A stretch of 64,000 nt of DNA from DATFVJ01 sp963727015 (GCA_963727015.1 CAVSEV010000016.1:124001-188000); one strand, 5' to 3'; positions 1-9,622 are shown, numbered from the stretch's first letter. Notes: generated from the sequence alone by a model not told the origin. Numbers and translations are program-made.

Positions 1-313
1 CTCCGGGCAGCGCGATGAAGCTATTGACGTCCGCGGCTGCCTTGGCCCGGTCCGCGGCGGTGAGACCCGAGGCTCGCTGGTAGACCACGACAGCGGGGAA
101 GATGTTGGGCGACTGGAACTGCGCCTGCAGGTCAAGGACCCTGGTCGACTCTGCGTTCGCGGGCAGCCAGGCACTCGCGTCATTCTTCTCCGCACCCATG
201 AGCTTTGCTGACAGCGGCAAGGCGACAGCGAGCACGACCACCCATAAGCCGACAACAAACCACTTGGTCCAGCTCCCGGCCGGAATCTCGGCGATCCTTC
301 GTGCTCTGCTCAT
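1..313 (-). CDS. MMPL/RND-family membrane transporter, N-terminal part (runs off the window)
   Basis: The frame reads leftward from an ATG at 313 and is still open at base 1, giving 104 residues. It starts MSRARRIAEIPAGSWTKW, then one strongly hydrophobic helix (about residues 18-36), then a periplasmic-type stretch with DASAWLPANAESTR and FPAVVVYQR. This order (short basic N-terminus, TM1, ESTRVLDLQ-like loop) is that of actinobacterial MMPL proteins, which export lipids or drugs across the inner membrane by proton motive force. An SD-like GGGAGGAATCG lies just ahead of the ATG. Substrate cannot be told from this fragment. Identification as MMPL is good; any finer name would be a guess. Confidence 0.8.
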   Translation of the reverse strand, partial: MSRARRIAEIPAGSWTKWFVVGLWVVVLAVALPLSAKLMGAEKNDASAWLPANAESTRVLDLQAQFQSPNIFPAVVVYQRASGLTAADRAKAAADVNSFIALPG

Positions 314-736
314 CGATTCCTCCCGGGTCCGCTAGCAGCCGCGTACCACGTAGAACCTCCTACGGAAGCACTGGACCCAACGTTCTGCAAGTTTGGTTGC
401 GGGACGCAAAACGTCGCAGTGGACGGCAGGTTCAACCTGGGCCTCGGGTGCCTCTCCCGCAAGCAGCAAACCGGACCGGATCACGGGTCCCGGCCGGGTC
501 CCGGCGCGCCGCGCAGTGACCCATTTGCGGCCCATTGGCGCCGGAGCAGCGAGAGGCCTCCCTGGGTGCGCAGCCGGCCATGTCGCTGGACGGTTTCATG
601 GCCAGGCCCAGGTGGTGCGAGCCCTCGGGTATCGTTGGCCGCATAGGAGGTTCTTCATGTGCCGCCGCCCGGTGACGCCACCTTTGGCGTATGACGAACA
701 GGTCCCGGAGGTCGGTGTCGAGTTTGGACCGGCACC
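314..736. other. Intergenic region, no supported gene
   Basis: About 420 bases between the leftward MMPL gene and the rightward GAF gene. Short open frames exist on both strands but none has a recognisable family or a good ribosome site. The divergent arrangement means both promoters should lie here; I see no clear -35/-10 pair. Confidence 0.5.
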
Positions 737-1669
737 GTGACCCGCGAACCCGAAGGCCAGGATCCTGCGACGGGTCTGGACGCGTTAAACGTGACGGCGG
801 CGTCCAGCGAGTTGCAGAACCTGCCCGACTGGCCGGATGTCGTCGGCTTCCTGCAACAGCTCGCCGCGCTGTCCGCGGCGGTGGTGCCGAGGACCTCGTG
901 CGGGGTGACGATCCGCCGCGACAATCAGGTCGCCACTGTGGCCAGCAGCGATGAGTTCGCGATGCTGCTGGGTGAGGTCCAGTATGGCCGCGGGCAGGGT
1001 CCGGGGATGCAGGCGCTGCGCACCGGCGAGCGGGTCGAGGTCCCCGACCTGGCCACAGATGACCGGTGGAGTCAGTACCGCATCCACGCGCTGACGGCCG
1101 GGGTGCGCAGCTCCGTTTCCCTGCCGCTGACCGTCAACGACGCCACGATCGGCGCGGTCAACCTCTACAGCCACGCCCGCGACAGCTTCAGCAGCAAAGA
1201 CATCCGGTGGGCGGAATCGCTGACCCTGCAGGCCGCGTCCGCCCTTGCCCTGCTGCTGCGCCAGGCCCAGCAGGCTGGCGCGGTGGCGGCACTGCCCGGG
1301 GACGACGTGGAGGAATTGCGCCTCGAGCTCGACGAGGCGCGTGACACGTTTCGCACTATCCGGGCCGGCGGATTCGACGCCCTCGTCATCGACAGCGGCA
1401 GCGGCGCCGACCGGCCCGCCGGGCCGTCCCGGCTACTGGTGGAGGGCGGGGACAAACCCGAGGAAGCGGCAGACGTTCGCGGGGTCGTCAGCAAGGAGGA
1501 GCAGGATGACCCGGCGCACAGCTGGTATCGCCTGCTGAGCCTGGAGAGCTTCACCGCGGGGTGCCCGTGCGGTTGGGTGTCGCCCGAGCGCGACACGTCC
1601 GACGAGATGATCCGTGACGTCGATCGCCACCTCGGCGAGGTGCGGCAAGCAGGGACCGCACGCTCGTAG
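737..1669 (+). CDS. GAF-domain sensor/regulatory protein
   Basis: 310 residues from a GTG start. Residues about 30-180 form a GAF domain of the actinobacterial ANTAR/GAF kind (VPRTSCGVTIRRDN, GPGMQALRTGERVEVPDL, SVSLPLTVNDATIGAVNLYS, LQAASALALLL). A short coiled-coil-like linker follows (about 195-225), ending RTIRAGGFDALVIDSG, which resembles the linker seen before PAS or kinase modules. No kinase, GGDEF or ANTAR domain follows; the tail instead has a Cys-X-Cys-Gly-Trp motif (GCPCGWVSPERD) and a D..I..DVDRHL stretch. The protein may bind a small ligand or redox cue and act through an unknown partner. The ribosome site is weak, so the start is uncertain by some residues. Confidence 0.75.
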   Translation: MTREPEGQDPATGLDALNVTAASSELQNLPDWPDVVGFLQQLAALSAAVVPRTSCGVTIRRDNQVATVASSDEFAMLLGEVQYGRGQGPGMQALRTGERVEVPDLATDDRWSQYRIHALTAGVRSSVSLPLTVNDATIGAVNLYSHARDSFSSKDIRWAESLTLQAASALALLLRQAQQAGAVAALPGDDVEELRLELDEARDTFRTIRAGGFDALVIDSGSGADRPAGPSRLLVEGGDKPEEAADVRGVVSKEEQDDPAHSWYRLLSLESFTAGCPCGWVSPERDTSDEMIRDVDRHLGEVRQAGTARS

Positions 1670-2084
1670 CTTCGATCAGCTGGTGCTGCAGTGATTCGCA
1701 GCAAGCTGCCCGGGTGGAGGACCGGACCGAACTGCACGGTGCCCACGCCTGGCGCGAGGGCCCCCGTCCCGCCAGCGAACGGCCAAGCCCTCCCAGGCGG
1801 CACGTGCTCCTCCCGGTGACTCAACGGAGGTGCTGAGGCTGTGGCGCATCCGCGGAGCCGTTGAGGACATTGATACCGAACGGCTGCCGCATCGGCGCCA
1901 GGGCTTTGGACGGGCCACCGCGCGAGGCGGTCGCGGGGGGTCGTGTTGGTTGATCGTCCTCGCTGGCAGGTGGTGTGACGAAAGGCTCTATTCCCCCGCA
2001 TGGCGGCCGCGCAGCCTAAAAGTGAGGGGCGATTGAAATAGTTGAGCATCGGCCAGACACCCTGAGCACCGCGGGGCGGCCGTC
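1670..2084. other. Intergenic region upstream of the CBS-BON gene
   Basis: About 415 bases with no convincing coding frame. It should hold the promoter of the CBS gene but no clear hexamers or operator were recognised. Confidence 0.45.
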
Positions 2085-2789
2085 ATGAAAAGCAACGTCA
2101 AGGACGTGATGACCAGGAATGTTGTAGCGGTCCGGGAGACGGCGGGTTACAAGAGCATCGTGACCGCGATGCGGCGGCGCCGGGTGAGCGCTTTGCCGGT
2201 GCTGGACACGGCCGATCATGTTGTCGGCGTGGTCTCCGAGGCAGATCTGCTGTTCAAGGAGGTCGGGCCGGAGCCTTTCACGGGACCGGGCAGGTCGGTG
2301 CTGGCGACCGGGCGCCGCGGGGAACGGGCGAAGGCGGCTGCTGTCACCGCGGCCGGGCTGATGAGCACACCCGCGATCGCCATCGGCCCAGGCGCGAGCG
2401 TGGCCGACGCGGCCAGGCTGATGTGCGCGCGCCGGGTGAAGCGGCTGCCCGTCATCGACGACGACGGCCGCCTGGCCGGGATCGTGAGCCGGGTGGACGT
2501 GCTGAGCGTCTTCGACCGGCCAGACGAGCAGATCCGCGACGATGTGATCAAGAAAATCATTGCTGGGGAGTTCGCGCTCAACCCGCTCGCATTCGATGTG
2601 ACCGTGAAATCCGGCATCGTCACGATCACCGGCCAGGTGGAGCGCCGCGCCATCGCCCCTGACCTGATCGACGCGATCCGCCACGCCGAAGGCGTCATCG
2701 ACGTGCGTGACAGGACAAGCTACCCGCCAGAAGACCAGCAGCAGACCCGGCCGCCGTCTGGGCGCGCGGTCCAGGCAGGTCCCGGGTGA
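2085..2789 (+). CDS. CBS-CBS-BON domain protein
   Basis: 234 residues. Two CBS motifs are visible: residues about 5-65 (VKDVMTRNVVAV, RVSALPVLDTADHVVGVVSE, DLL) and about 90-150 (LMSTPAIAIGPGASVADAARLM, VKRLPVIDDDGRLAGIVSRVD). A BON domain follows at about 160-220 (VKSGIVTITGQVERR, IDAIRHAEGVIDVRDR). CBS pairs bind adenosyl ligands and often sense energy charge; BON domains bind membranes or lipids. The same architecture is common in actinobacterial dormancy and hypoxia regulons, and the universal stress protein next door fits that setting. No enzyme domain is present. The ATG at 2085 is the natural start of the first CBS motif. Confidence 0.88.
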   Translation: MKSNVKDVMTRNVVAVRETAGYKSIVTAMRRRRVSALPVLDTADHVVGVVSEADLLFKEVGPEPFTGPGRSVLATGRRGERAKAAAVTAAGLMSTPAIAIGPGASVADAARLMCARRVKRLPVIDDDGRLAGIVSRVDVLSVFDRPDEQIRDDVIKKIIAGEFALNPLAFDVTVKSGIVTITGQVERRAIAPDLIDAIRHAEGVIDVRDRTSYPPEDQQQTRPPSGRAVQAGPG

Positions 2790-2808
2790 CCGTGCGGCTC
2801 GCGTGCGC

Positions 2809-3246
2809 TCAGTCGTCGAGGCGGACCACAACTACCGCGCAGTGCGCTTGCTGCACGCAGTGGGTGGCGGCCGAACCCAGCAGCATCCCGCGGAAACGAC
2901 CGCGACTGTGTGCCCCGAGGACCAGCAGCTTCGCGCCGCGGCTGGCATCGACCAGCACCTCGGCGGGGTTCCCGCCCACCAAAATGCGCTCGACGTCAAG
3001 ATCATCCATCGGGGCCGTTGCCGCCAGCGCCCGCGCGAATATGGCGGCCTCTTCCTTCTCGATCTGGGTAGGTACTCGCGGGCCCTCGTTCCAACGATCG
3101 AGATTAAGGCGGGGAAAACGTGAATGGCCACGCAGCCCGCGTCCGCGAAGGCGTGCCTCATCGATCGCCCAGGCCAACGCCTCGTTCGCCGTTGGCGACC
3201 CGTCGATGCCGACGACGATCCGCTCCTGCCCGGAAGTTGTGCTCAT
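2809..3246 (-). CDS. Universal stress protein (UspA family), possible internal double frameshift
   Basis: 145 residues, the usual single-domain Usp length. The N-terminal strand IVVGIDGSPTANEALAWA and the C-terminal ATP-binding block GAHSRGRFRGMLLGSAA (G-2X-G-9X-G(S) type) followed by HCAVVVVR are clear, as is LVGGNPAEVLVDAS. Between about residues 32 and 55 the sequence (GRGLRGHSRFPRL) does not look like the expected second beta strand; the neighbouring frame reads AGCVAIHVFPALISIVG, which does. This suggests two compensating one-base indels between roughly 3070 and 3170. A GAGGAGAG ribosome site precedes the ATG. It converges on the CBS-BON gene, 19 bases apart. Confidence 0.88.
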   Translation of the reverse strand: MSTTSGQERIVVGIDGSPTANEALAWAIDEARLRGRGLRGHSRFPRLNLDRWNEGPRVPTQIEKEEAAIFARALAATAPMDDLDVERILVGGNPAEVLVDASRGAKLLVLGAHSRGRFRGMLLGSAATHCVQQAHCAVVVVRLDD

Positions 3247-3312
3247 TTGAGCTCACTCTCCTCTCGGCCGAACCGGAGTGGACGTCTTATGGGTGCCTCC
3301 GTATCACGCTGC

Positions 3313-3519
3313 TTACGCGCCTGCGTGATATGGGAGCGGACGACCGCAGGCCCCCGTCTCACCAATTGCGGCGGGAGCCGTCACCTGGGACCGCGGCCCT
3401 GCGGCGCGTGCCGCTTCGGCTGCCTCAATCCGCGCCGCCTGCCCGGCCCCGATCGGGCCGTCCACGACCCGGCGCGCCAACCGCTCATCTAGCCTGGTAC
3501 CGGACGCAGTGTCGGTCAT
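3313..3519 (-). CDS. Small hypothetical protein (68 aa), doubtful
   Basis: An ATG at 3519 is preceded by a very good ribosome site (GGGGGAGGTGGGCGCC), and the frame runs 68 codons (starts MTDTASGTRLDERLARRVV, rich in Ala and Arg). I recognise no family. The ribosome site is the main argument for it; composition alone could arise by chance in such GC-rich DNA. The rest of 3247-3721 shows nothing else. Confidence 0.3.
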   Translation of the reverse strand: MTDTASGTRLDERLARRVVDGPIGAGQAARIEAAEAARAAGPRSQVTAPAAIGETGACGRPLPYHAGA

Positions 3520-3859
3520 GGCGCCCACCTCCCCCGGAGGCTATCTTCGCAATTAGGCCGAGACCGCGGGAATGGTAGCGACCAAGGTCCTGTACCTCGG
3601 CAGTAACGGCGCACGCGCCAGCGGCCGCCGGCCGGGCGGTGTCCGGCGCCCCGGATCTGGCATCCGCGCTGACGAACGGCCGATGGCCTGACCGAGTCAG
3701 CCAGAGCCGGAGGCCGGGCTCTTGTGCGCGGCCCTGATCTACCAGCATGAGGCGCGGTGCCGGCCGACAGAGATCACAAATGCGATCAACGGCCAACTGC
3801 GGGTCATCGAAGGGCCCATCGACTCTAGTTACCGCGCGTGTGCGCGCAAAGATACCTAT

Positions 3860-4720
3860 GTGGGCGCGATAGATGAACAAGATATAGAGTCAGGGCCTCA
3901 TGGCACTAGGCACACGCTTGCCTACGGTAAGTATCGACTAGCGTACGAGGTTCACGGGTCGGGCGACAGAGTGCTCGTGTGGCTGCATGGCTTGCTGCTC
4001 GATGCCAACCTCAGCCGTCACTTGGCCCGCAGGCTGGCCGCCGAGGGCAATCGGGTGGTGCTGCTCGATCTGCTGGGCCATGGCCGCAGCGACCGGCCGC
4101 GCCACGCTGGCGCCCTGCGGATGGACCTGTACGCCGAACAGGTCCTGTGCCTGCTTGATGAGCTCGGCCTGGATCAGGTGGTGCTCGGGGGTGTCTCGCT
4201 CGGTACGAATGTGAGCCTGCTGACCGCGGTGGCAGCACCCGGCCGGGTACGCGGCCTGGTTCTGGAAATGCCGGTACTCGAGTCGGCCGTGCCCGCGGCG
4301 GTAGGCGCGTTCATGCCGGTCCTGATCTTGGCCCACTACGGCCACCGCGTGGTGCGATTGCTCTCCCGGGTCGCACGGCGTGTGCCCCCATCCGGCATCG
4401 GTGCGCTCGACTCGTTCGTCAGCGCGGTCGCGTCAGACCCCGACGAAACGGCCGCGGTGCTGCATGGCGTCCTGATCGGACCGATCGCGCCTACGAGTGA
4501 CCAGCGGCGTGCCATCACCGCCCCGGCGCTGGTATTGGGGCACGGAATCGACCTGATCCACTCATTCGCTGACGCGGAACGCCTGACGAGGCAACTGCCC
4601 AATGCCAGGCTGATCCGGACCCGCACGTTTGCCGAACTCTGGGTGTGGCCAGGCCGGGCTCACCGGAGAAATCAGCAGGTTCCTTGACCAAGTCTGGGAG
4701 GGCGGTGGAAAAGGCGGCTC
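3860..4720 (+). pseudogene. Alpha/beta hydrolase with frameshifted C-terminus
   Basis: The fold is clear: HG oxyanion region (LVWLHGLLLDANLSRHLARR), DLLGHGRSDRP, the nucleophile elbow GGVSLGTNVS (Ser in G-V-S-L-G), and PALVLGHGIDLIHSFADAERL with the late acid/His region. The frame then ends early at 4687 with an unrelated tail. The adjacent frame continues the expected C-terminal helix LTGEISRFLDQVWEG, so one base was lost or gained near 4645-4660. The open frame extends upstream to 3722, but similarity begins near the GTG at 3860 or later; the start is uncertain. Substrate unknown. The active-site His near the C-terminus (GHGIDLIH) is upstream of the shift, so residual activity is possible. 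Confidence 0.7.
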
Positions 4721-4829
4721 CGCCCGGACGTTACAATGGCCGAAGGCAATCATCCCCGCTAGCTGTGTCGTCCGTAGTGAATGCCGATCAGCAGGTACAG
4801 CCGGAAGCCAGCGAATAGGTGTGGCACTT

Positions 4830-6270
4830 AGGCTAGCTCCGGTGACGGGTCGGGGCTGTTGGTCAGTTGAGCGGAACTGATAGGTGATGGGCCGCGGGTC
4901 GCCGGGGATCCGGGGCGGGGTGGTGTTGAGTTCGTCGATGAGCAGGCGGAGGCCCGGGTGATGCGGGGCGCGGCTGGGGTGTCGAGGGTGACGGTGACTG
5001 TTGCGGGGGTGTAGGTGATGGTGCCGCCGAGGTGGAGCAGGTTGCGGGTGATGGCCCGGTATTCGTCGTTGTCGCGCAGGTAGGCGTTGAGCCTGTGCGC
5101 GAGCCAGTCTTCGGCGTTGGCGGCCAGCAGCCGCAGCACCATCTGCAGGGCGCGGTGGCGGGTCCGCAGGACCGCTTTCTGCGCGCCGGGGGTGACCTGG
5201 TTCGCCGGCAGCTTTGCGGGGATCTGGCCGAGGGCGGCCTTCGCGGCGGCGGCGGCGTTGTTTGCTTCGGTGATTTTCTGCTGGGCGGCGGGGATTTTGG
5301 CGTTCTTGGCCGCGGCGGGCAGTGCCGGGCTGGCGAGCAGGGCGGCGAAGCACGCTCGGCTGGGCGAGGGCTCGGAGTCAAGGTGTTGGTGTGGACTGCA
5401 GGACGGGGGCGCCGTCTTCGAACAGGGTGATCTGCCGGGCCTGGCCGTAGTCCTTGATGGCCACGGTCTCATCGGCCAGTTCCAGGACTTCGGCGGGTCT
5501 GCCGTCGCCGCGGGCGGCCCAGTGGCGGCGGGGGGCGGTGGCCGGGACCGTGAGCGGGCCGCGCCGCCAGGTGATCCAGTCCGCGTCGTGCTGCCGGACG
5601 GCGCGGAACACCGCGGGTAGGACCCGCCGCGGCCGAACCCGAGCATGATCTTCTTGCCCGGGCCGGTGACCTCGCGGAGCTGGCCGAGCACGCTGGCCAT
5701 GGTGGCGGCCAGCCCGGACGGGTCGCCGGAGGCGAAGCACACCGCCCGGCCGTGGTAGTCCGTCACTACCGTGTCCGCGCGGCCTTTCTGGGCGTGGCGG
5801 CGCTTGGTGTTCCAGCCCTTGGGCACCGGCTTGGCGCCCTCATAGGGCACGAAATGGTCATCGACGTAGTACACCTGCAGGCCGGGGGCGTCCGCGGCCA
5901 GCATCGCCACGGCCAGCCGCCGCTGCAGGCCCAGCGGGTCGCATCCGCCGGCGATGGCGGCCAGCCGGGGCCGCAGCGTCCGCAGGTGCGGCAGCCTGCC
6001 GATCCCGGCCAGCGGCCCGGCCTCCGAAGCGATCAGGTGCCCGGTTCCCTCCGCCGAACCGGCGCCCAGCGCGAACCCCAGCGAGGTCACGGCCAGCAGC
6101 GCCAGATCGTCATACCGCGGCGGGCCAGGCCAGCCGGCACCGCGGCGGCCAGCACCATCGGGCACCACCTGTACCGGGACTGGTGGTCCCGCCGGCACCA
6201 GGCCCGCTCCCGCTGGTTCCACCAGCGCACCCGCTCCGCCGCCAGTAAGCCACCTCACATCACATAAAGA
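4830..6270 (-). pseudogene. Decayed DDE-type transposase
   Basis: Pieces of one transposase lie in successive frames on the minus strand. About 6150-5625 gives YDDLALLAVTSLGFALG, VYYVDDHFVPYEGAKPV, KGWNTKRRHAQKGRADT; about 5620-5395 in another frame gives HDADWITWRRGPL, ADETVAIKDYGQARQI and TLFEDGAPVLQ; about 5370-4960 returns to the first frame with IPAAQQKITEA, KLPANQVTPGA, DEYRAITRNLLHLGGT; the end LLIDELNTTPPRIPGD is in a third frame. A block that normally follows the FEDGAPVLQ strand appears deleted. From memory of this actinobacterial family the second catalytic Asp sits in LGFDRGG; here it reads LGFGRGG. At least three frameshifts, a deletion and a lost catalytic residue make this a dead copy. 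Confidence 0.75.
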
Positions 6271-6285
6271 AGGCGGCTGCCCTCC

Positions 6286-7326
6286 CGGCAAAGTGAGTCG
6301 ATCACCTGATATCAGGTCAGAGAAAGACTGCTTGGAGCAAAAGTACTCTCCCAGCTCAATTGAAAGCACGAAAATGCTAGAATAGCCTCCTGATGCTAGC
6401 CTGGCCCGGGTTTCTGCCACTTTATTCAGCGGCACCTCCAGGTGACTAAACGCTTCAATAGGGACCAGATGTTCCGATCGGCTTTCAAACCGCGATAGGG
6501 TCTTGGATATTTGAACTTCATTAAATGAGCCCTCTTTGATGCCGATAAGAATAGGATAGTTACCCGCAATATCCGAGCCCTGGTCGAAGATGGGAAAAAT
6601 GTTCTTCTGCCATGGCGACTCGTTGACTTTATTACGCCACCTGCTTAATCCCTCGCTACCGACCTTTCTGGCGCGGTCACGTGCCGGACCCTTGTGCCAG
6701 GCTTTTAGCTCGATCAGCCCCTCCAGGGCAATCGGCGATACAAAGAACTGAGCCCAGTAACTTGCCTTTCCGTAGCGGTATGACATTGGTTCAATGCGAT
6801 CTTGGTGCATATCGGCGTAGGGCCGGGCATACATGCGAGAAGCCGCGGTCGAGACCGAATCCATTTCGCCGACGATCGGGTCCATGACATCCTCGTGCGG
6901 ACGTAGTCCTCCCTCGCGAGCAATTTCCCGCAATATGTCTACGGTCCGGCCACCCCGATGTTGATAGCGGCCCGTTCCATGCCATCTCCACGCCTCCTGG
7001 TAAACGGCGTCAAACTCGGCCAGTACCTCGGCTTCTTCATCAGGGTGAACCGGTGCAGCTTCCGTGGAATTCGCCAGGCGCTTCGCCACAAACCTGTCGA
7101 CCAAACGAATATCAAGCGGTTTCCTGGCTCTCTCGCCGGCACCACTGCGGCGGTCAACGTAGATCGAGTACATCGCCCGGCCGAAGGCCTTTGCCACCTC
7201 GCGGCCCGTTATGTTGCCACGAGCTCGCCAGCGGCGGGCTTCCGCCGGATTGTTCTCCTGCTGGATTCCCGGCAACTCTTGCGCTAGCTGCTCTCCGATT
7301 CGCGTGAGACTGCGGGCGTGCGGCAA
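6286..7326 (-). CDS. Unrecognised protein, probably truncated, wedged between two transposons
   Basis: An open frame of about 345 residues runs from a TTG at 7326 and then reads straight into the decayed transposase. I recognise no family with certainty. Visible features: an Arg-rich N-terminal region (REVAKAFGRAMYSIYVDRR), then WHGTGRYQHRGG, VDILREIAREGGLRP and SRMYARPYADMHQ (about residues 110-175), then a more hydrophobic half (ASYWAQFFVSPIALEGLIELK, FPIFDQGSDIAGNYPILIGI, SSIFVLSIELGEYF). The HGT...IL..GGL.P spacing recalls ADP-ribosyltransferase-fold proteins, but this is only inference. GC content is clearly lower than in flanking genes, pointing to recent transfer. Its 5' end abuts the ISAs1 element, so the true start may be lost. 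Confidence 0.5.
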
Positions 7327-9278
7327 AGTAGATGATCATGCTGCTGTGCTGGCGCCGACCTGCAGGACTGGTGTTCCGGCGGCGGGATGTGATAGGTACT
7401 GGCGGGTGCGTGATCATGTCGCGGATGTGACGGTGCGGCCGATCTCGTCTTGAGGAGGCCGGCCGGTTCAACGCGTGCCTGGATGCCCATCATTGGCTCG
7501 GGCATCGGCTGACCGGGCAGGTGCTGCGCTATGTCGCCGAGCTGGACGGGCAGTGGGTCGCGCTGGCCGGGTTCGGATCCGCGGCGCTGAGCTGCGCGGC
7601 CCGGGACAAGTTCCTGGGCTGGAGCCGGGAGCAGCAGTACGCGCGGCTGATCCATGTCGCCAACAACCAGCGGCTGTGCGTGCTGCCTGCGGGCCGGCGG
7701 CTGAACCTGGCCTCCGCGGTGCTGGCGCGGGTGCTGCGCCGCCTCAGCGATGACTACCTCGCGGTGTACGGGCACCGGGTGCTGGTGGTGGAGACGTTCA
7801 CCGACCCCGCGCGGCACACCGGCGCGTGCTACGCGGCTGCGAACTTCCGCCCGGTCGGCTCCACCCTCGGCTACGGCCGCAGCGCCGGCACCTACCACCA
7901 TCACGGCAACCTCAAGCGGGTCTGGCTGTACCCGCTGCACCGCAACGCGGCCGCGATCTTGTCCGCGCCGTTCGACCATCCCCTGCTGACCCGCCAGGAG
8001 GCGAGTGTGGTCGACCTGAACACGCTGCCGCTGTCCGGGCTCTGGCGGCCTGCCGGAGCTGCTGGAGAAGCTGGTCGACCCGCGGGCCCGGCGCGGGGTC
8101 CGGCACAAGATCTCGGTGACGCTCGCGATGGTCGTCGCGGCGGGGCTGTCCGGGTGCGCGCGCAGCTTCCGCTCCGTCGGCGACTTCGTCGGCGACCTGC
8201 CGCAGGACGCGCTGGGGCGGCTGGGCGCCCGCTGGCACCCGGTGCAACGCCGCTACGTCGCCCCGGACGAGGCGACGATCCGCCGGCACGTCAAGATGAT
8301 CGACGCCGATCACGCGGACCGGCTGGTCGGCGCGTGGCTGCTGGAGCCTGGTCCGCGCCGGCCGGCTCACCGCCGAGCAGGCCGGCACGCATCATGATCG
8401 CGCTGGACGGGAAGGTGCTCAAGGGCGCCTGGGAGGAACTGCCGGATGTCAAGGTCCGGCTGTTCTCCGCGCTGGTGCACGGCGAAGGCGTCGTCGTCGG
8501 CCAGCGCAAGGTCCCCGAGGAAACCACCGAGGTGACCCAGGTGTTGCCGCTGGTCGATGACATCGCCGCCGCGCGGCCCGACGGTGACCTGTCCGGCCTG
8601 GTGTTCACCGCCGACGCGCTGCACGTGCACCGCGACAACCTGGCACAAGATCGTCGAGCGGGGCGGCGACTACCTGCTCACCGTCAAGGACAACCAGCCC
8701 ACGCTCAGACGCGACCTGGCCGCCCTGTTCCCCGCCGACCCCGCCGAGCGCGGGGATTTCCCCCCCTCACCACACCACCTATGACCGCGGCCACGGCCGC
8801 ATCGAACTGCGCTCCATCTGGTGCACCAGCAACGTCGCGGGCATCGACTTCCCCTACGTCTACCAGGCGTTCCGCATCCACCGGGAGACCTTCGGCCTGA
8901 GCGAGAACCCGATCCGCAAACCCGAAACCGTCTACGGGATCACCAGCCTGACCGCCTGGCAGGCCAACCCCGCCGACGTGCTGGCCGGCAACCGCGGCCA
9001 CTGGGAAATCGAAAACCGCGAACATTACGTCCGGGACCGGACCTTCGACGAAGATCGCTCCCAGGTCCGAACCGGCGCTTCGCCCCAGTTCATGGCCACG
9101 GCCCGCAACATCGCGATCAGCCTGCTCCGCCTCATCGGCTGCGCGAACATCGCGCGAGGCATCGAGCTGCTGTCCCGGCGGCTGGACACCGTCCTCGCAC
9201 TTATCGGCGTCTAAGCCCCAGCGATCAAGAAAGGAGGTGGTCATCAGATCGCGCGATCACTACCCCGCGACTTTGCCG
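7321..9278 (+). mobile_element. ISAs1-family insertion element, decayed
   Basis: The element is defined by the DUF4338-ISAs1 transposase remnants inside it. A perfect 9-bp inverted pair, CGGCAAAGT at 7321-7329 and ACTTTGCCG at 9270-9278, lies just outside the coding remnants and may be the terminal repeats. No matching target duplication is visible beyond these ends, so the limits are tentative. Confidence 0.45.
7406..9214 (+). pseudogene. ISAs1 transposase with N-terminal DUF4338 (DruA-like) domain, broken by about five frameshifts
   Basis: Read through its shifts, the product begins VTVRPISS/LEEAGRFNACLDAHHWLGHRL, then a full DUF4338 block: LRYVAELDGQWVALAGFGSAA, ARDKFLGWSREQQ, VANNQRLCVLPA, LASAVLARVLRRL, YGHRVLVVETFTDP, TGACYAAANFRPVG, LGYGRS. 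After a linker (LLTRQEASVVDLNTLPLSG) the ISAs1 part follows in the other frames: LPELLEKLVDPRARRGVRHK, GDFVGDLPQDALGRLGARWH, APDEATIRRHVKMIDAD, IALDGKVLKGA (first catalytic Asp), GLVFTADALHVHRDN (second), GGDYLLTVKDNQPTL, and HWEIENREHYVRDRTFDEDR (catalytic Glu region), ending near 9214. Frames change near 7450, 8045, 8370, 8645 and 8770. It cannot make an intact protein. Confidence 0.82.
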
Positions 9279-9622
9279 ATGACCCTGCCCCGTCGGCCCT
9301 GCGTGTTCATCCATAGAGGAATCATAACAGAGCAGGCAACTAGTGCCGGGAAATTGTATTCTGATTAAATATGGCTCCTATCTCAGCGGCAATATCGGCG
9401 AGATAAATAGCAAAAGGAGAGCGATCGAGATGCCGGGGCCGGGCCGAACACGATGGGGCGGCGCCCAGCGTTCTTGTCGATGATTCCTTTCCTGGGCGAC
9501 GCTCGCGCCGCCAGCAACTTCGTGGTCAGGCCGTGATGAGGGCCAGCAGGCCGGCGGCCGGATAAACCATCAGGGTCTTGTCCCTAACGATCTTAGACTG
9601 GACGGCCAAGACGCCGGTGAGA
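9279..9622. other. Intergenic region with an AT-richer patch and a stray ribosome site
   Basis: Bases about 9315-9425 are markedly richer in A/T than the surroundings. AAAGGAGAGCGATCGAG directly precedes an ATG at 9430, a near-perfect ribosome site, but the frame closes after 17 codons. This looks like the orphan 5' end of a gene lost when the elements inserted. No other gene is supported. Confidence 0.4.

Noticed and set aside
7475..7753. Separate small gene before the DUF4338 frame
   Set aside because: It is an alternative frame of the same region; the HHWLGHRLTGQVLRYV reading is the conserved one.
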